DNA from: Streptomyces sp. NBC_00341
GTDB taxonomy: Bacteria; Actinomycetota; Actinomycetes; Streptomycetales; Streptomycetaceae
Assembly (NCBI RefSeq): GCF_041435055.1
Contig: NZ_CP108002.1
Coordinates: 3,968,001-4,032,000 of the forward strand
Length of the DNA: 64,000 nucleotides
Direction: 5' to 3'
Part shown: in pieces, positions 43,919 through 54,446 of the stretch
Layout: every line of letters begins with the position of its first letter
Numbering within the stretch: the first letter of the stretch is position 1
Position numbers and translations under genes: made by a program
The notes under the pieces: generated by a model
The model's input: only the letters and a program-made list of their open reading frames with translations
Databases searched by the model: none
Told to the model about the DNA's origin: nothing

Positions 43919-44860
43919 ATGCGCGCACGCTACGGAGTACCCCTGAAAATCACGGCGGTCACCGCCGCGGCCGGCGCCGCCGGTCTCGCCTACGCAGCCG
44001 GATTCGAGGCCCGCTCGTTCCGCCTGCGAAGGGTCACGGTCCCCGCACTCCCGCACGGAGCACGTCCGTTGCGCGTCCTGCAGATCTCCGACGTCCACAT
44101 GGTGAGCGGTCAGCGGAAGAAGCGCGCCTGGCTGCAGTCACTCGCGGGACTGCGGCCGGACTTCGTCGTGAACACCGGCGACAACCTCTCCGACCCCGAG
44201 GCGGTACCGGAGCTGCTGGACGCGCTGGGCCCGCTGATGGAGCTTCCGGGCGTGTACGTCTTCGGCTCCAACGACTACTACGGTCCCAAGCTCCGTAACC
44301 CCGTCCGCTATCTCTTCGAGAAGACCGCGGGCAAGCACGGACTCAACGGGAACGCCCCGGCGGTCAACGTCGTCCACAACCCGTGGGAACCCATGCGGGA
44401 CGCCTTCGACGAGGCGGGCTGGCTGAACCTGTCCAACACGCGCGGCCGCCTCAAGCTCGACGGCCTGGAGCTCGCCTTCACCGGCCTCGACGACCCGCAC
44501 ATCAAGCGCGACCGCTACGCGGAGGTCTCGGGCGGCCCGGAGTCGGGCGCCGACCTCTCCATCGGCGTGGTCCACGCCCCCTACCTGCGCTCTCTGGACG
44601 CCTTCACCTCGGACGGCTACCCGCTGATCCTGGCCGGCCACACCCACGGGGGCCAGCTCTGCATCCCCTTCTACGGAGCCCTGGTCACCAACTGCGACCT
44701 GGACACGGACCGCGTGAAGGGGCTCTCCTCCCACTCGGTGGACGGCAACCGCGCCTATCTCCACGTCTCGGCCGGCTGCGGCACCAACCGCTACACCCCG
44801 GTCCGCTTCGCCTGCCCCCCCGAGGCAACGCTGCTGACCTTGACGGCCCGGGACGTGTAA
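43919..44860 (+). CDS. Calcineurin-like metallophosphoesterase, membrane-anchored
   Basis: A 313-residue protein with an N-terminal TM anchor (about 8-28). The metal motifs are ISDVHM, VNTGDNL, GSNDYYG and ILAGHTHGGQLCIP, all intact. It resembles YkuE/YaeI phosphodiesterases that act on phospholipid pyrophosphates, but the substrate is not shown. ATG at 43919 is set by the leaderless -10 and by the shared intergenic region with YqeY. Confidence 0.93.
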   Translation: MRARYGVPLKITAVTAAAGAAGLAYAAGFEARSFRLRRVTVPALPHGARPLRVLQISDVHMVSGQRKKRAWLQSLAGLRPDFVVNTGDNLSDPEAVPELLDALGPLMELPGVYVFGSNDYYGPKLRNPVRYLFEKTAGKHGLNGNAPAVNVVHNPWEPMRDAFDEAGWLNLSNTRGRLKLDGLELAFTGLDDPHIKRDRYAEVSGGPESGADLSIGVVHAPYLRSLDAFTSDGYPLILAGHTHGGQLCIPFYGALVTNCDLDTDRVKGLSSHSVDGNRAYLHVSAGCGTNRYTPVRFACPPEATLLTLTARDV

Positions 44861-45056
44861 CCCCTCGCACACCCTCCGACACACCCTCCTGGCACACCCC
44901 CTCGCGCACCCTCATCGTGCGGCCCTCTGGCGCACGCCGTCAGACCTACCCCACCCCGGTACCCCTCACCCCGTCTCGATCAGGATAAAAACCGGATTTC
45001 GTCTCCGGCCGCAGGTGGGCTAAAGTAATCGATGTCGCCAGGACACTGGCGGCGAT

Positions 45057-45130
45057 CGGGGTGTAGCGCAGCTTGGCAGCGCGCTTCGTTCGGGACGAAG
45101 AGGTCGTGGGTTCAAATCCCGCCACCCCGA
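45057..45130 (+). tRNA. tRNA-Pro(CGG)
   Basis: A 74-nt cloverleaf. The acceptor CGGGGTG pairs with CACCCCG, discriminator A. Anticodon stem CTTCG/CGAAG with loop TTCGGGA gives anticodon CGG at 45091-45093. The T arm is GTGGG-TTCAAAT-CCCGC. CCA is not encoded. Confidence 0.97.
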
Positions 45131-45146
45131 CAGCCGTAAGACCAGG

Positions 45147-45182
45147 TCAGGCCCGGTACTGAGAAATCAGTACCGGGCCTGA
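45147..45182 (+). terminator. Terminator of tRNA-Pro
   Basis: Perfect 16-bp arms TCAGGCCCGGTACTGA and its complement, loop GAAA, then TTTGTTGT. A textbook rho-independent terminator. Confidence 0.93.
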
Positions 45183-45635
45183 TTTGTTGTACTCCCCCGC
45201 CGCGCCCGACCCCACCGGCGCTGTCGGGCCGTACTCGCACCGGCGGGGGCGGCGGTCGGTGGCCGGGTGGCTGGCGGCGCTCGATGTGAGGGCCGTGGAG
45301 GGCGAAGCCGCCAAGGTGACGGCTGTGACGCGTGATGCGGTGCGGCCTACTGACGGCCGCGAGCTGCCGGACGGCGATGCCGGTGGGCACGCGGGCCGGG
45401 AGACAGGGTGCAGCGCTGGGATCTCCGACCGGTCCGACTCTTCCGCGCACTCCCTGACGCGTGGTGGCGGGCCGCCAGGGCGGGCGCGGGCGGTGGCGAA
45501 CGAGGCCCTGGCGCCAACGGCGGCGCTGCCGTCACGAACGGCCCCCGCCCTCGCGTTTCCGGGACCCGCGCCTCATCGCCGGTCTACTGTCGAATCCGCC
45601 GCACTGCCCACCATGGGCAACTGAGGAGGAACCCC
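45183..45635. other. Intergenic region after tRNA-Pro
   Basis: 453 bp. A 146-codon plus frame and a 112-codon minus frame overlap here, but both are low-complexity and lack ribosome sites or family resemblance. No integrase or att-like copy of the tRNA 3' end was seen. Confidence 0.55.
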
Positions 45636-46172
45636 GTGTCATCACCCTGCGACCCCCAGAACGCTCCGGCCGGCGATGTGGGGACGGCGATCATGATGAT
45701 CGACTCCAGGCTCAGACACGTCCACGCGGGCAAGTCCGCGACCGACCCCGAACAGCAGGAGATGGTCGACCAGTTCGCCGCTTCCCTGGGGCCGGAGGGG
45801 GCTCAGGATCTGCTGGACGGCGCGTGCACGCTCATCTTCATGTTCATGAAGTGGCTGCGGGTGACCCACGAGCAACTCGACAAGGACGTCATCGAGTACG
45901 TGGTGCCCACTCTGGTCGCCTCGATGCGCATGATGCCCAAGAGCGTCCGCCCCGAGGTCATCCCCACCATGGCCGGCCTCGTCATCGCCGCGGGCACCGG
46001 CCTGAGCCCCAATCTGTGGCGCCAGCAGTACGGGGACTGGACCGAGGCGGAGATGACTCCCCTTGAGGCCACCGCATTCCTGCTCGCGGAGCACATCAAC
46101 CGGATCGCCGACGACCCCGACTTCGCCACCCGCATGATTACCGAAGCGTTGTCCAGCGCGGACGCGGACTGA
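45636..46172 (+). CDS. Unknown mainly helical protein
   Basis: A 178-residue protein that I do not recognise. It is rich in Met and acidic residues, with a hydrophobic helix ACTLIFMFMKWLRVTH, and LWRQQYGDWTEAEMTPLEAT. No signal peptide. GTG at 45636 has a perfect GAGGAGG 6-7 nt upstream, so the gene is real. It stands alone after tRNA-Pro. Function not assignable. Confidence 0.75.
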   Translation: MSSPCDPQNAPAGDVGTAIMMIDSRLRHVHAGKSATDPEQQEMVDQFAASLGPEGAQDLLDGACTLIFMFMKWLRVTHEQLDKDVIEYVVPTLVASMRMMPKSVRPEVIPTMAGLVIAAGTGLSPNLWRQQYGDWTEAEMTPLEATAFLLAEHINRIADDPDFATRMITEALSSADAD

Positions 46173-46314
46173 TCTGCTGCGGTCACGGGTTCGGTGAGGC
46201 CGGGGATGCTGGCTTGCTGAGGTGCCGTGTGGGGCTGGTAGGGCTGGTGGGGCTGCTAGGGCTGGTTGTCGTTGTGCGTGCGCGTGGCGGTTGGTGTTGG
46301 TGTTGGTGCGGCAG

Positions 46315-47108
46315 TTACTTCGGGTCGCGGTTGAAGGTCGAGGTCGACCAGCGGTAGCCGAGGGCGGCGAGTGCGAGGGACCAGGCGATGGTGAGCCAGC
46401 CGTTGTTGCCGATCTCGGTGCCGAGGAGGAGTCCGCGCAGCGTCTCGATGGCGGGGGTGAAGGGCTGGTACTCGGCGATGGGCCGGAACCAGGCGGGCAT
46501 GGTGTCGACGGGGATGAAGGCGCTGGAGAGCAGGGGCAGCAGGATCATGGGCAAGGCATTGTTGCTGGCGGCCTCGGCGTTGGGGCTGATGAGGCCCATG
46601 CCGACGGCGATCCAGGTGAGTGCGGTGGCGAAGAGGACGAGCAGGCCGAAGGCGGCGAGCCATTCCAGGGGGGTGGCGTCGGTGGAGCGGAAGCCGATCG
46701 CTACGGCGACGGCGCCGACGAGGACGACGCTCATGACTGCCTGCAGAACACTTCCGACGACGTGTCCGACGAGCACAGAGCCGCGGTGGATGGCCATGGT
46801 GCGGAAGCGGGCGATGATGCCTTCGGTCATGTCGGTGGAGACGGACACGGCGGTTCCGACGACGGTGCTGCCGATGGTCATGAGCAGGATGCCGGGGACG
46901 ATGTAGGCGATGTAGTCGGAGCGGTCCGCGCCACCGCCGCCGCCGCCGAGGCCGGCGCTCATCACGCCGCCGAAGATGTAGACGAAGAGCAGGAGCAGCA
47001 TTACGGGGGTGAGGAGGAGGTTGAGGGTGAGGGAGGGGTAGCGGCGGGCGTGCAGGAGGTTGCGGCGCAGCATGGTGGTGCAGTCGCGTGCGGCGAGGGG
47101 CAGGGTGC

Positions 47109-47112
<4 letters not shown>
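46315..47112 (-). CDS. ABC-2 type permease (DrrB-like)
   Basis: A 265-residue permease with six TM helices. The segment DMTEGIIARFRTMAIHRGSV is the conserved cytosolic loop of the DrrB/NodJ family, and FIPVDTMPAWFRPIAEYQPF is the C-terminal signature. A Gly-rich loop (AGLGGGGGGA) follows the second helix. ATG at 47112 overlaps the ATPase stop (ATGA). Upstream of 46315, the plus strand carries ggctggt word repeats and no gene. Confidence 0.93.
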
Positions 47113-48098
<986 letters not shown>

Positions 48099-48110
48099 GA
48101 CAGTTGCTCC

Positions 48111-48782
48111 TCAGAGGCTGCGGGCGACGATGTCGCCCTGAGTGGTGGTCGCGCGGATGTTCAGGGCGGCGTCGGCGCCCTCGGTGTTCTTCAGCGCGTT
48201 CTCGATCCGGCCGTAGCCGGTGCCGGCGTCCAGGGACGCGGAGACGCCACGGGCCGCGCCGACCGACACGTCGCCGGACAGGGTGCGCAGGACGACCGTG
48301 CCGCGCACGGCCTCGACGATCCGGAGGTCGCCCTTCTGGGTGCTGATCTCCGCGGGGCCGCCCAGGCGGCCGACCGAGATGTCACCGGCGAGGAGGCTGA
48401 TGCGTGCGCCGGCGACCTGGTCGAGCTTGACCGAGCCCTGAGCGCCCTCGAAGGCGACGTCACCGAGCCGCCCGACGCCCCGGAACTCGGCGGCGGCCGC
48501 GTTCACCTCGACGCCTGAGTCGGCGGGCAGTTGGACGGTCACCTCGACGGATCCGGAGCTGCCGAGGATGCGGTTGTTCGGCGGTGCGGCCGCGATCCGC
48601 AGGACGCCGTCGTCGTACTCGACCGTGATCCGCTCCGCCGCCTTCACGTCGCGGCCCTTCGAAGCGTCCGCGGGGAGGATCTCGACCGTGGTGTCCGCCC
48701 GGTCGGCGGCGATGAACCGGATACGTCCGGCGGGGATGTCGAGGACGGCCGAGACGGCGGCGGGGGTGTCGAACTTCTGCAT
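48111..48782 (-). CDS. DUF4097 beta-helix protein
   Basis: A 223-residue DUF4097 protein: repeated short strands such as GDISVGRL, GDLRIVEA, LSGDVSVGAA form a right-handed beta solenoid. No signal peptide or TM, so it is cytosolic. These proteins are often found in operons with ABC exporters and HTH regulators, and may sense or scaffold. ATG at 48782 has GAGGGAG upstream. First gene of the three-gene operon. Confidence 0.9.
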   Translation of the reverse strand: MQKFDTPAAVSAVLDIPAGRIRFIAADRADTTVEILPADASKGRDVKAAERITVEYDDGVLRIAAAPPNNRILGSSGSVEVTVQLPADSGVEVNAAAAEFRGVGRLGDVAFEGAQGSVKLDQVAGARISLLAGDISVGRLGGPAEISTQKGDLRIVEAVRGTVVLRTLSGDVSVGAARGVSASLDAGTGYGRIENALKNTEGADAALNIRATTTQGDIVARSL

Positions 48783-48840
48783 GGCGTTCTCCCTCTTCTC
48801 CGGCGGCCGCTTCTTGCGTCCGCCGTTTCTGATAGTGGAA

Positions 48841-48869
48841 ACGCTACGTTGTGTTCAGTCGACTGGCAA
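48841..48869 (-). promoter_or_regulatory. Promoter of the DUF4097-ABC operon
   Basis: Minus-strand -35 TTGCCA (48864-48869) and -10 TAGCGT (48841-48846) with a 17-bp spacer. The -35 overlaps the first CAACG/CGTTG palindrome. Confidence 0.6.
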
Positions 48870-48966
48870 CGTATTCGTTGCATGAAAAAGTCATTTATGC
48901 AGTTCAGAGCATTCATATCGTTGCAACGGTCTTGAATGTAACGCAACAACCCACTCAACGTTCGTT
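48866..48966. promoter_or_regulatory. Three CAACG/CGTTG palindromic operators
   Basis: GCAACG-TATT-CGTTGC at 48866-48881, CGTTGCAACG at 48918-48927 and CAACG-TT-CGTTG at 48955-48966. The outer two overlap the -35 boxes of the two divergent promoters. They are the probable sites of the adjacent regulator. Confidence 0.75.
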
Positions 48967-48993
48967 GCAATAGATTGGAAGTGAACGCTATGC
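48964..48993 (+). promoter_or_regulatory. Promoter of the regulator gene
   Basis: TTGCAA (48964-48969), 18-bp spacer, TATGCT (48988-48993). The third palindrome overlaps the -35, which fits autorepression. Confidence 0.65.
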
Positions 48994-49025
48994 TGGCGGT
49001 GCCGCAGACCACGAAGGAGACCGCG

Positions 49026-49760
49026 ATGCCCGGAGGCAGGCTCACCCAGCAGGAACGTCAGCAGATCGCGCTGGGGCTGGCCGACGGCCTGGCCTACGCG
49101 GAGATCGCCAGACGGCTCGACCGTCCGACCTCGACAGTCACGCGCGAGGTGATGCGCAACGGCGGCCCCACCACGTACCGCGCCGACCTCGCCCACCGCG
49201 CGACCGAACGCCGCACCCACCGGCGCGGGCAGACCGCGCCCCGGGAGTCCGCGGCCCCCGCCCAGGCCCACGGGCGCGACGCGGAGGCGGTGCGCGAGTA
49301 CGAGGAGATCTTCACGACCGCCCTCATACAGTCGGGCACGCCCAAGATGATGGCCCGGGTGATGACCTGTCTGTACACCGCCGACTCGGGCAGCCTCACC
49401 GCGTCCGAACTGGTCCAGCGCCTCCAGGTCAGCCCGGCGTCCATCTCCAAGGCTGTCGCGTTCCTCGACGGCCAGGGCCTCGTTCGCCGTGAACGCGACG
49501 AACGCCGCCGCGAGCGCTACGTCGTCGACGCCGACATCTGGTACCAGACAATGATCTCCAGCGCCCGGTCCCTCGCTCAGATCGTCGAGACCGCGCGGCA
49601 GGGCGTCAGCGTCCTCGGCCCCCGCACCCCGGCCGGTGCCCGCCTGGAGAACATCGCCCGCTTCCTCGACTTCGTCGCCGAGAGCACGATCCGCTCCGCG
49701 GAGCAGGCCCGCGAGGTCCTCCACACCAAGCCCGAAACGCCCCCGGACAGCGCTGACTGA
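49026..49760 (+). CDS. GbsR/MarR-type regulator with N-terminal IS30-like HTH
   Basis: A 244-residue protein with two DNA-binding parts. Residues 10-60 (LADGLAYAEIARRLDRPTST, VTREVMRNGG) resemble the HTH_38 domain of IS30 transposases. The C-terminal half has a MarR/GbsR winged helix (LVQRLQVSPASISKAVAFLD, then GLVRRERDERRRERYVV). ATG at 49026 has AAGGAGA 5 nt upstream. It is divergent from the DUF4097-ABC operon and probably represses it and itself. Confidence 0.87.
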   Translation: MPGGRLTQQERQQIALGLADGLAYAEIARRLDRPTSTVTREVMRNGGPTTYRADLAHRATERRTHRRGQTAPRESAAPAQAHGRDAEAVREYEEIFTTALIQSGTPKMMARVMTCLYTADSGSLTASELVQRLQVSPASISKAVAFLDGQGLVRRERDERRRERYVVDADIWYQTMISSARSLAQIVETARQGVSVLGPRTPAGARLENIARFLDFVAESTIRSAEQAREVLHTKPETPPDSAD

Positions 49761-49818
49761 CGGCGCTTCAGGGGCGTCCGGGATATGAGCAGGTGTACGC
49801 GGGGACGGGGCCGGTCCG

Positions 49819-51540
49819 TCAGGCGTCGGCTCCGCCGAAGCGTGCCCGGAAGGACTCCAGGTCCTCCTCGGAGATCTTCGCGAAGAGCACCGGCGGCACG
49901 GTGAAGGCCGTACCGGCCGCGACAGCGTCCAGGGACGCCGCCTCTCCGGCGGTCACCCAGGTCGCGGTGTCGCCCTCCAGCGCGAAGGCGCCGCGCATGG
50001 CGGTGGCCGCGGCCGGAATCAGCGGTTCGGAGACGATCGCGTAGAGGTGGATGAGGTTCATCGCCGTGCGCAGGGTCAGGGCCGCGCCCTCCGGGTCTGT
50101 CCTGATCTCCAGCCAGGGGGCCTTGTCCTCCAGGTAGGAGTTGCCCGCCGACCACAGGGCGCGCAGCGCGGCAGCGGACTTGCGGTACTGGAGGGACTCC
50201 ATGTGTTCCTCGTACTCGGCGAGGAGACGCGCGATCTCCTGCCCCAGCCGCGCCTCCGCCTCTCCCGCCGAGCCGCCCACCGGGACGTCGTCGCCGAACC
50301 GCTTGCGGGAGAAGGACAGCACGCGGTTGACGAAGTTGCCGAGGGTGTCGGCGAGGTCCTTGTTGACCGTGGCGGCGAAGTGCTCCCAGGTGAAGGAGGA
50401 GTCGTCGGACTCGGGGGCGTTGGCGATCAGGAAATAGCGCCAGTAGTCGGCCGGCAGCGTCTCCAGCGCGGCGTCGGTGAAGATGCCGCGCTGCTGGGAG
50501 GTGGAGAACTTGCCGCCGTAGTACGTCAGCCAGTTGAAGCCCTTGACGACGTCGACCTTCTTCCACGGCTCGCGCACGCCGAGTTCGGTGGCCGGGAACA
50601 TCACCGTGTGGAACGGGACGTTGTCCTTGGCCATGAACTGCGTGTAGCGGACGGTGTCGTCGGCCTCGTACCACCACGACTTCCAGTCACGGCTCTCGCC
50701 GCCCGGAGCAGCGTCCGACCACTCCTTCGTCGCGCCGATGTACTCGATCGGGGCGTCGAACCAGACGTAGAAGACCTTGCCCTCGGCCGCCGACTCAGGC
50801 CAGGTGTCGGCCGGGACCGGAACTCCCCAGTCCAGGTCACGGGTGATGGCGCGGTCGTGCAGGCCCTCGGTCAGCCATTTGCGGGCGATGGACGAGGACA
50901 GCTGCGGCCACTGCTCCTCATGACGCGTCACCCAGGCCTCGACCTCGCGCTGGAGCTTCGACTGGAGCAGGAACAGGTGTGTGGTCTCGCGCACTTCGAG
51001 ATCGGTGGAACCGCTGATCGCCGAGCGCGGGTTCAGCAGGTCCGTCGGATCCAGGACGCGGGTGCAGTTCTCGCACTGGTCGCCGCGCGCCTTGTCGTAG
51101 CCGCAGTGCGGGCAGGTTCCTTCGACGTACCGGTCGGGCAGGAAGCGGCCGTCGGCGGGCGAGTAGACCTGGCGGATCGCCCGTTCCTCGATGAAGCCGT
51201 TCTCGTTCAGCTTCCGCGCGAAGTGCTGGGTGATCTCGGCGTTCTGCGGTGAGGAGCTGCGGCCGAAGTAGTCGAAGGCCAGCTGGAATCCCTCGTAGAC
51301 CGCCTTCTGAGCGTCGTGGGCCTGCGCACAGAACTCCGCGACCGGCAGTCCGGCCGCCTTCGCCGCCAACTCGGCGGGCGTCCCGTGCTCGTCCGTCGCA
51401 CAGATGTACAGGACGTCGTGACCACGCTGGCGGAGGTACCGGGAGTACACATCCGCCGGAAGCATCGACCCGACCATGTTGCCCAGGTGCTTGATCCCGT
51501 TGATGTAGGGAAGCGCGCTGGTTACCAGGTGTCGAGCCAT
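49819..51540 (-). CDS. metG: Methionyl-tRNA synthetase, KFSTS-type
   Basis: A 573-residue class I synthetase that charges tRNA-Met. The HIGH motif is HLGN ([12 protein letters not shown], residues 18-21) and the KMSKS motif appears as KFSTS ([13 protein letters not shown], about residue 346). A four-cysteine zinc knuckle [17 protein letters not shown] is present. The ordinary Streptomyces MetRS, from memory, has HLGH and KMSKS; this one is of a different, archaeal/eukaryote-like branch and is likely a second copy. ATG at 51540 has GGGAG upstream. It may be a housekeeping spare or a resistance version. Confidence 0.9.
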   Translation of the reverse strand: MARHLVTSALPYINGIKHLGNMVGSMLPADVYSRYLRQRGHDVLYICATDEHGTPAELAAKAAGLPVAEFCAQAHDAQKAVYEGFQLAFDYFGRSSSPQNAEITQHFARKLNENGFIEERAIRQVYSPADGRFLPDRYVEGTCPHCGYDKARGDQCENCTRVLDPTDLLNPRSAISGSTDLEVRETTHLFLLQSKLQREVEAWVTRHEEQWPQLSSSIARKWLTEGLHDRAITRDLDWGVPVPADTWPESAAEGKVFYVWFDAPIEYIGATKEWSDAAPGGESRDWKSWWYEADDTVRYTQFMAKDNVPFHTVMFPATELGVREPWKKVDVVKGFNWLTYYGGKFSTSQQRGIFTDAALETLPADYWRYFLIANAPESDDSSFTWEHFAATVNKDLADTLGNFVNRVLSFSRKRFGDDVPVGGSAGEAEARLGQEIARLLAEYEEHMESLQYRKSAAALRALWSAGNSYLEDKAPWLEIRTDPEGAALTLRTAMNLIHLYAIVSEPLIPAAATAMRGAFALEGDTATWVTAGEAASLDAVAAGTAFTVPPVLFAKISEEDLESFRARFGGADA

Positions 51541-51848
51541 CCTTGGATGCTCCCTTTCGTACGGTGCCGGCGGCCGGGCCTCGGCGGGCCCCGGTCGGGG
51601 GTGCGGCCGGTGCCGGCCGCTCAGGCCATTCAACCGTGTCGCGCACGAGCCGGTCCTCGTAGACATGACCGGCGACATCGGTGAAGCCGGTGACGTCGAT
51701 GAAGCCGGTGACCGAATCATTCTGGTCCAGGGCGATGCCCGCAGACCGTACCGAGTTCGCCGTCATCGGAAGACGCGATCAACAAGCGGATCGATCACGG
51801 CCGATTCGTCAGCCGGGCTCGGCGCACTCGCCCAGCTGAGTCTGCGGC
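51541..51848. other. metG upstream region
   Basis: 308 bp. A tgaagccggtgac word occurs twice (51674-51710). No T-box or other riboswitch structure was recognised, and no gene. Confidence 0.5.
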
Positions 51849-52694
51849 TCAGCCGTCGGAGGCCACGCGGTCCAGCCACTCCCTCAGCAGGTGCTGCTCC
51901 GCCCCGCTGAGAACCGTCTGCTCCGGCAGCGCGGCGCGCAGGGCGCGGGCGGCACCGGCCGGGCCCGCGTCCCGCACCGCCGGCTCACGGTTGGTCACCG
52001 CGGCGACCATGGACTCCCGGAGCGTCGTCAACAGAGCCGGGTTGCGCCGGTCCTCCGGCAGGGACAGCCAGGTGAGCACCGCACCCCGCGCCGTGGCGTG
52101 GATGAGCATCGCCGCGAGCTCCTCGTCGACGCGGAGCCAGCCCCCCGCGGCCAGCCGTCTGATCCGCCCCATGAGGACCTCCAGGCCTGCCCTGAAGGCC
52201 GCCGACGCGGGCCTCGTGGGCTCGCTGTACATCAGCGTGAACAACGCCGGATTGGCAAGGCCGAACTCGACCGCCAGATCCCATCCGCCCCTCAGGTCCT
52301 CTATGAGGTCCGGCGGGTCGGGATCCACGTGCTTGGTCGCGAGGAACGTGGCGAAGCCGTACTCGGCCACCGCGTCGAGCAGCCCGCCCTTGTCACCGAA
52401 CATGCGGTAGATCGCGGGTGGCTGAACGCCTGCCGCGACCGCGACGGCGCGGGTGGTGACGGCGTCGCGCCCCTCGCGCGCCAGCAGACCTGCCGCCGCC
52501 TCGATGATCCGCTGCCTGGGCTGCGCGTGTGTATCCGCATCGGCGCCGGCAGCGATACCGGCAGCGGCACGGACGTCGGCGGCTGCACCGACACCGCTGC
52601 GATCTCTGCCGGTGTCGGTGTCGGCGTCGGGGCCGATACCCGTGCCGCTGTTGATGTCGCTGTTGCTGTCGATGTCGTGTGAACGCGGTGCCAT
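51849..52694 (-). CDS. TetR family regulator
   Basis: A 281-residue TetR protein. The HTH is RQRIIEAAAGLLAREGRDAV, then TTRAVAVAAGVQPPAIYRMF. The first 60 residues are an extra Asp/Thr/Ala/Gly low-complexity stretch. ATG at 52694 has no ribosome site; TATCAT ends 6 nt upstream, so it is probably leaderless. It is divergent from the NmrA-like reductase gene and probably represses it through the inverted repeat between them. Confidence 0.9.
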   Translation of the reverse strand: MAPRSHDIDSNSDINSGTGIGPDADTDTGRDRSGVGAAADVRAAAGIAAGADADTHAQPRQRIIEAAAGLLAREGRDAVTTRAVAVAAGVQPPAIYRMFGDKGGLLDAVAEYGFATFLATKHVDPDPPDLIEDLRGGWDLAVEFGLANPALFTLMYSEPTRPASAAFRAGLEVLMGRIRRLAAGGWLRVDEELAAMLIHATARGAVLTWLSLPEDRRNPALLTTLRESMVAAVTNREPAVRDAGPAGAARALRAALPEQTVLSGAEQHLLREWLDRVASDG

Positions 52695-52730
52695 ATATCG
52701 ATGATACAGCTCGACTGGTTCCATCGTTAA

Positions 52731-52764
52731 TTCCAGTGGTACGGTGAATATGATTCCACTGGAA
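52731..52764. promoter_or_regulatory. Operator between TetR and NmrA-like genes
   Basis: TTCCAGTGG (52731-52739) and CCACTGGAA (52756-52764) are perfect inverted arms 16 bp apart; the second arm also forms TTCCA-C-TGGAA. TATGAT (52749-52754) between them is the likely -10 of the reductase gene. Confidence 0.75.
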
Positions 52765-52784
52765 ACGCGGCACAGGAGCACATC

Positions 52785-53669
52785 ATGATCATCGTGACCG
52801 GAGCCACCGGAAAGCTCGGGCGTCAGATCGTCGAGAGGCTGCTGACGCTTCTACCGGCGGACCGGATCGGCGTCAGCGTCCGCGACCCGCAGAAGGCAAA
52901 GACGTTCGCGGACCGTGGCATTCGGGTACGGCAGGGCAGCTTCACCGACCCCGACAGCCTCGCCCACGCCTTCGAAGGCGCCTCCCAGGTGCTCATCGTC
53001 TCCGTCGACAAGATGGGCGAGGAGTGTGTGCGGCAGCACCGCGCCGCGATCGACGGGGCCGTGGCGGCGGGCGTCGGGCGCATCCTCTACACCAGCCAGA
53101 TGGGCGCCGGCCACGACTCGCACTTCCAGGCCTGCCGCGACCACGCCGCCACGGAGGACGCGTTGCGTGCCTCAGGCGTACCGTTCACCTCGCTGCGCAA
53201 CGGCTTCTACGCCGCCAGCGCGGTGCAGTTCGCCGCCCAGGGGCTGGAGTCCGGCGAGATCGCGCTCCCCGCGGACGGGCCGGTCGCCTGGACCACGCAC
53301 GCCGACCTCGCGGACGCGGCGGCCGCCATCCTGGCCGACGAGGGCCGCTTCGACGGGCCCACACCGCCGCTCACCGGCGCCCAGGCGCTCACGTTCGACG
53401 ACATCGCGGGCATCGCCGCCGGGATCACGGGCCGCACCATCACCAGGACCACCGCACCCGACGCCGAATTCCGGGAACAGCTGGTGGGCCACGGCGCCCC
53501 CGCAGAGGCCGCGGACCAGTTGCTCGGCATCTTCGCGGCCGCCCGAGCCGGTGAATTCGCCGCGGTCGACCCGACGCTGGCCGACCTGCTCGGGCGCGAA
53601 CCCATCGCCATGAGCGCCGTGCTGCGCGAGCAGGTGGGCGCTCATGGCGGCGAGGGCGTCAGCCAGTAA
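52785..53669 (+). CDS. NmrA-like NAD(P)-binding reductase (QorB type)
   Basis: A 294-residue short-chain-fold protein. The Rossmann motif MIIVTGATGKLGRQIVERL is at the N-terminus; SVRDPQKAK is the cofactor-selecting loop for NADP. It has the QorB/NmrA layout of quinone reductases without a classical YxxxK. ATG at 52785 has AGGAG 6-7 nt upstream. Quinone or aldehyde detoxification is likely, induced via the TetR neighbour. Confidence 0.92.
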   Translation: MIIVTGATGKLGRQIVERLLTLLPADRIGVSVRDPQKAKTFADRGIRVRQGSFTDPDSLAHAFEGASQVLIVSVDKMGEECVRQHRAAIDGAVAAGVGRILYTSQMGAGHDSHFQACRDHAATEDALRASGVPFTSLRNGFYAASAVQFAAQGLESGEIALPADGPVAWTTHADLADAAAAILADEGRFDGPTPPLTGAQALTFDDIAGIAAGITGRTITRTTAPDAEFREQLVGHGAPAEAADQLLGIFAAARAGEFAAVDPTLADLLGREPIAMSAVLREQVGAHGGEGVSQ

Positions 53670-53724
53670 CGCCGGTTTTCACTCGGCTTTCACTCGGCAG
53701 AGAACCGGCGCCTCACGTGCACGT

Positions 53725-54345
53725 TTACGCGCGCGAGACCTGCGAGCCCGTGAGGTGGCCGACCGTCGGGGCCACGGTGCCGAAGAGGTCCGCGACAGTG
53801 GTCAGGGCGGCGGCCTGGAGGGCGGCTGCGGGCAGTGCGGCGCCGTCCGGGGTGGGCAGGGAGCGGGTGGCGGTGGCCTCGGCCACGACTGTGGGCCGGT
53901 AGCCGTGGTTGAAGGCGCCTTGGGCGGTGAACGTGACACACATATGGGTCATGAACCCGGCCAGTACCAGCTCCGGACCGGCATCCCGCTCCCGCAGGAC
54001 CTTCTCCAGGTCCGTGGCGTGGAAGGAGTCGGGGAACTGCTTGACGACGACCGGCTCACCCTCGACCGGGGCCACCTCCGAGCTGATGGCGCCGATCTCC
54101 GCGCGAATGTCGTACGGACCGCCCTCACCGCCGTCGTTGACGATGTGGATGACCGTCGTCCCCGCCTCACGGGCGGCGGCCAGCAGGCGCGCCCCCGCGG
54201 CCAGGGCGGGTTCGGCGCCCTCCAACGCCATGACGCCGGTGCGGTAGGTGTTCTGGAAGTCGATCATGAGCAGGGTGGCCGAGCCGAGGCTAGGCAGCGT
54301 GTTGTCGAGACCGATGACGTCGCGCAAGGTCGTGGAGGTGCTCAT
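53725..54345 (-). CDS. Cysteine hydrolase, isochorismatase family
   Basis: A 206-residue protein with the triad Asp (LLMIDFQNTY), Lys (VVVKQFPDSF) and Cys (GFMTHMCVTF). The cis-peptide and the helical core match isochorismatase/nicotinamidase-like hydrolases; the substrate is unknown. ATG at 54345 has AAGGAA upstream. It is downstream of the GlxA-type regulator, with 275 nt of repeat DNA between. Confidence 0.92.
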   Translation of the reverse strand: MSTSTTLRDVIGLDNTLPSLGSATLLMIDFQNTYRTGVMALEGAEPALAAGARLLAAAREAGTTVIHIVNDGGEGGPYDIRAEIGAISSEVAPVEGEPVVVKQFPDSFHATDLEKVLRERDAGPELVLAGFMTHMCVTFTAQGAFNHGYRPTVVAEATATRSLPTPDGAALPAAALQAAALTTVADLFGTVAPTVGHLTGSQVSRA

Positions 54346-54370
54346 TGCTGAAGGTTCCTTTCGGGCAGGG

Positions 54371-54446
54371 CAGTTCGGACGAGAGCAGTTCGAACGAGAG
54401 CAGTTCGGACGAGAGCAGTTCGGACCGGGAGCAGTTCGGACCGGGA
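54371..54446. repeat. 15-16 bp tandem repeat, five units
   Basis: cagttcggacgagag-type units at 54371, 54386, 54401, 54416 and 54432. They lie immediately upstream of the cysteine hydrolase ribosome site. Confidence 0.9.

Noticed and set aside
45057..45182. tRNA-Pro as an attachment site of an integrated element
   Set aside because: No integrase, excisionase or second copy of the tRNA 3' end was seen in the window.
45184..45624. 146-codon plus frame after tRNA-Pro
   Set aside because: Low complexity, no start signal and overlaps a competing minus frame.
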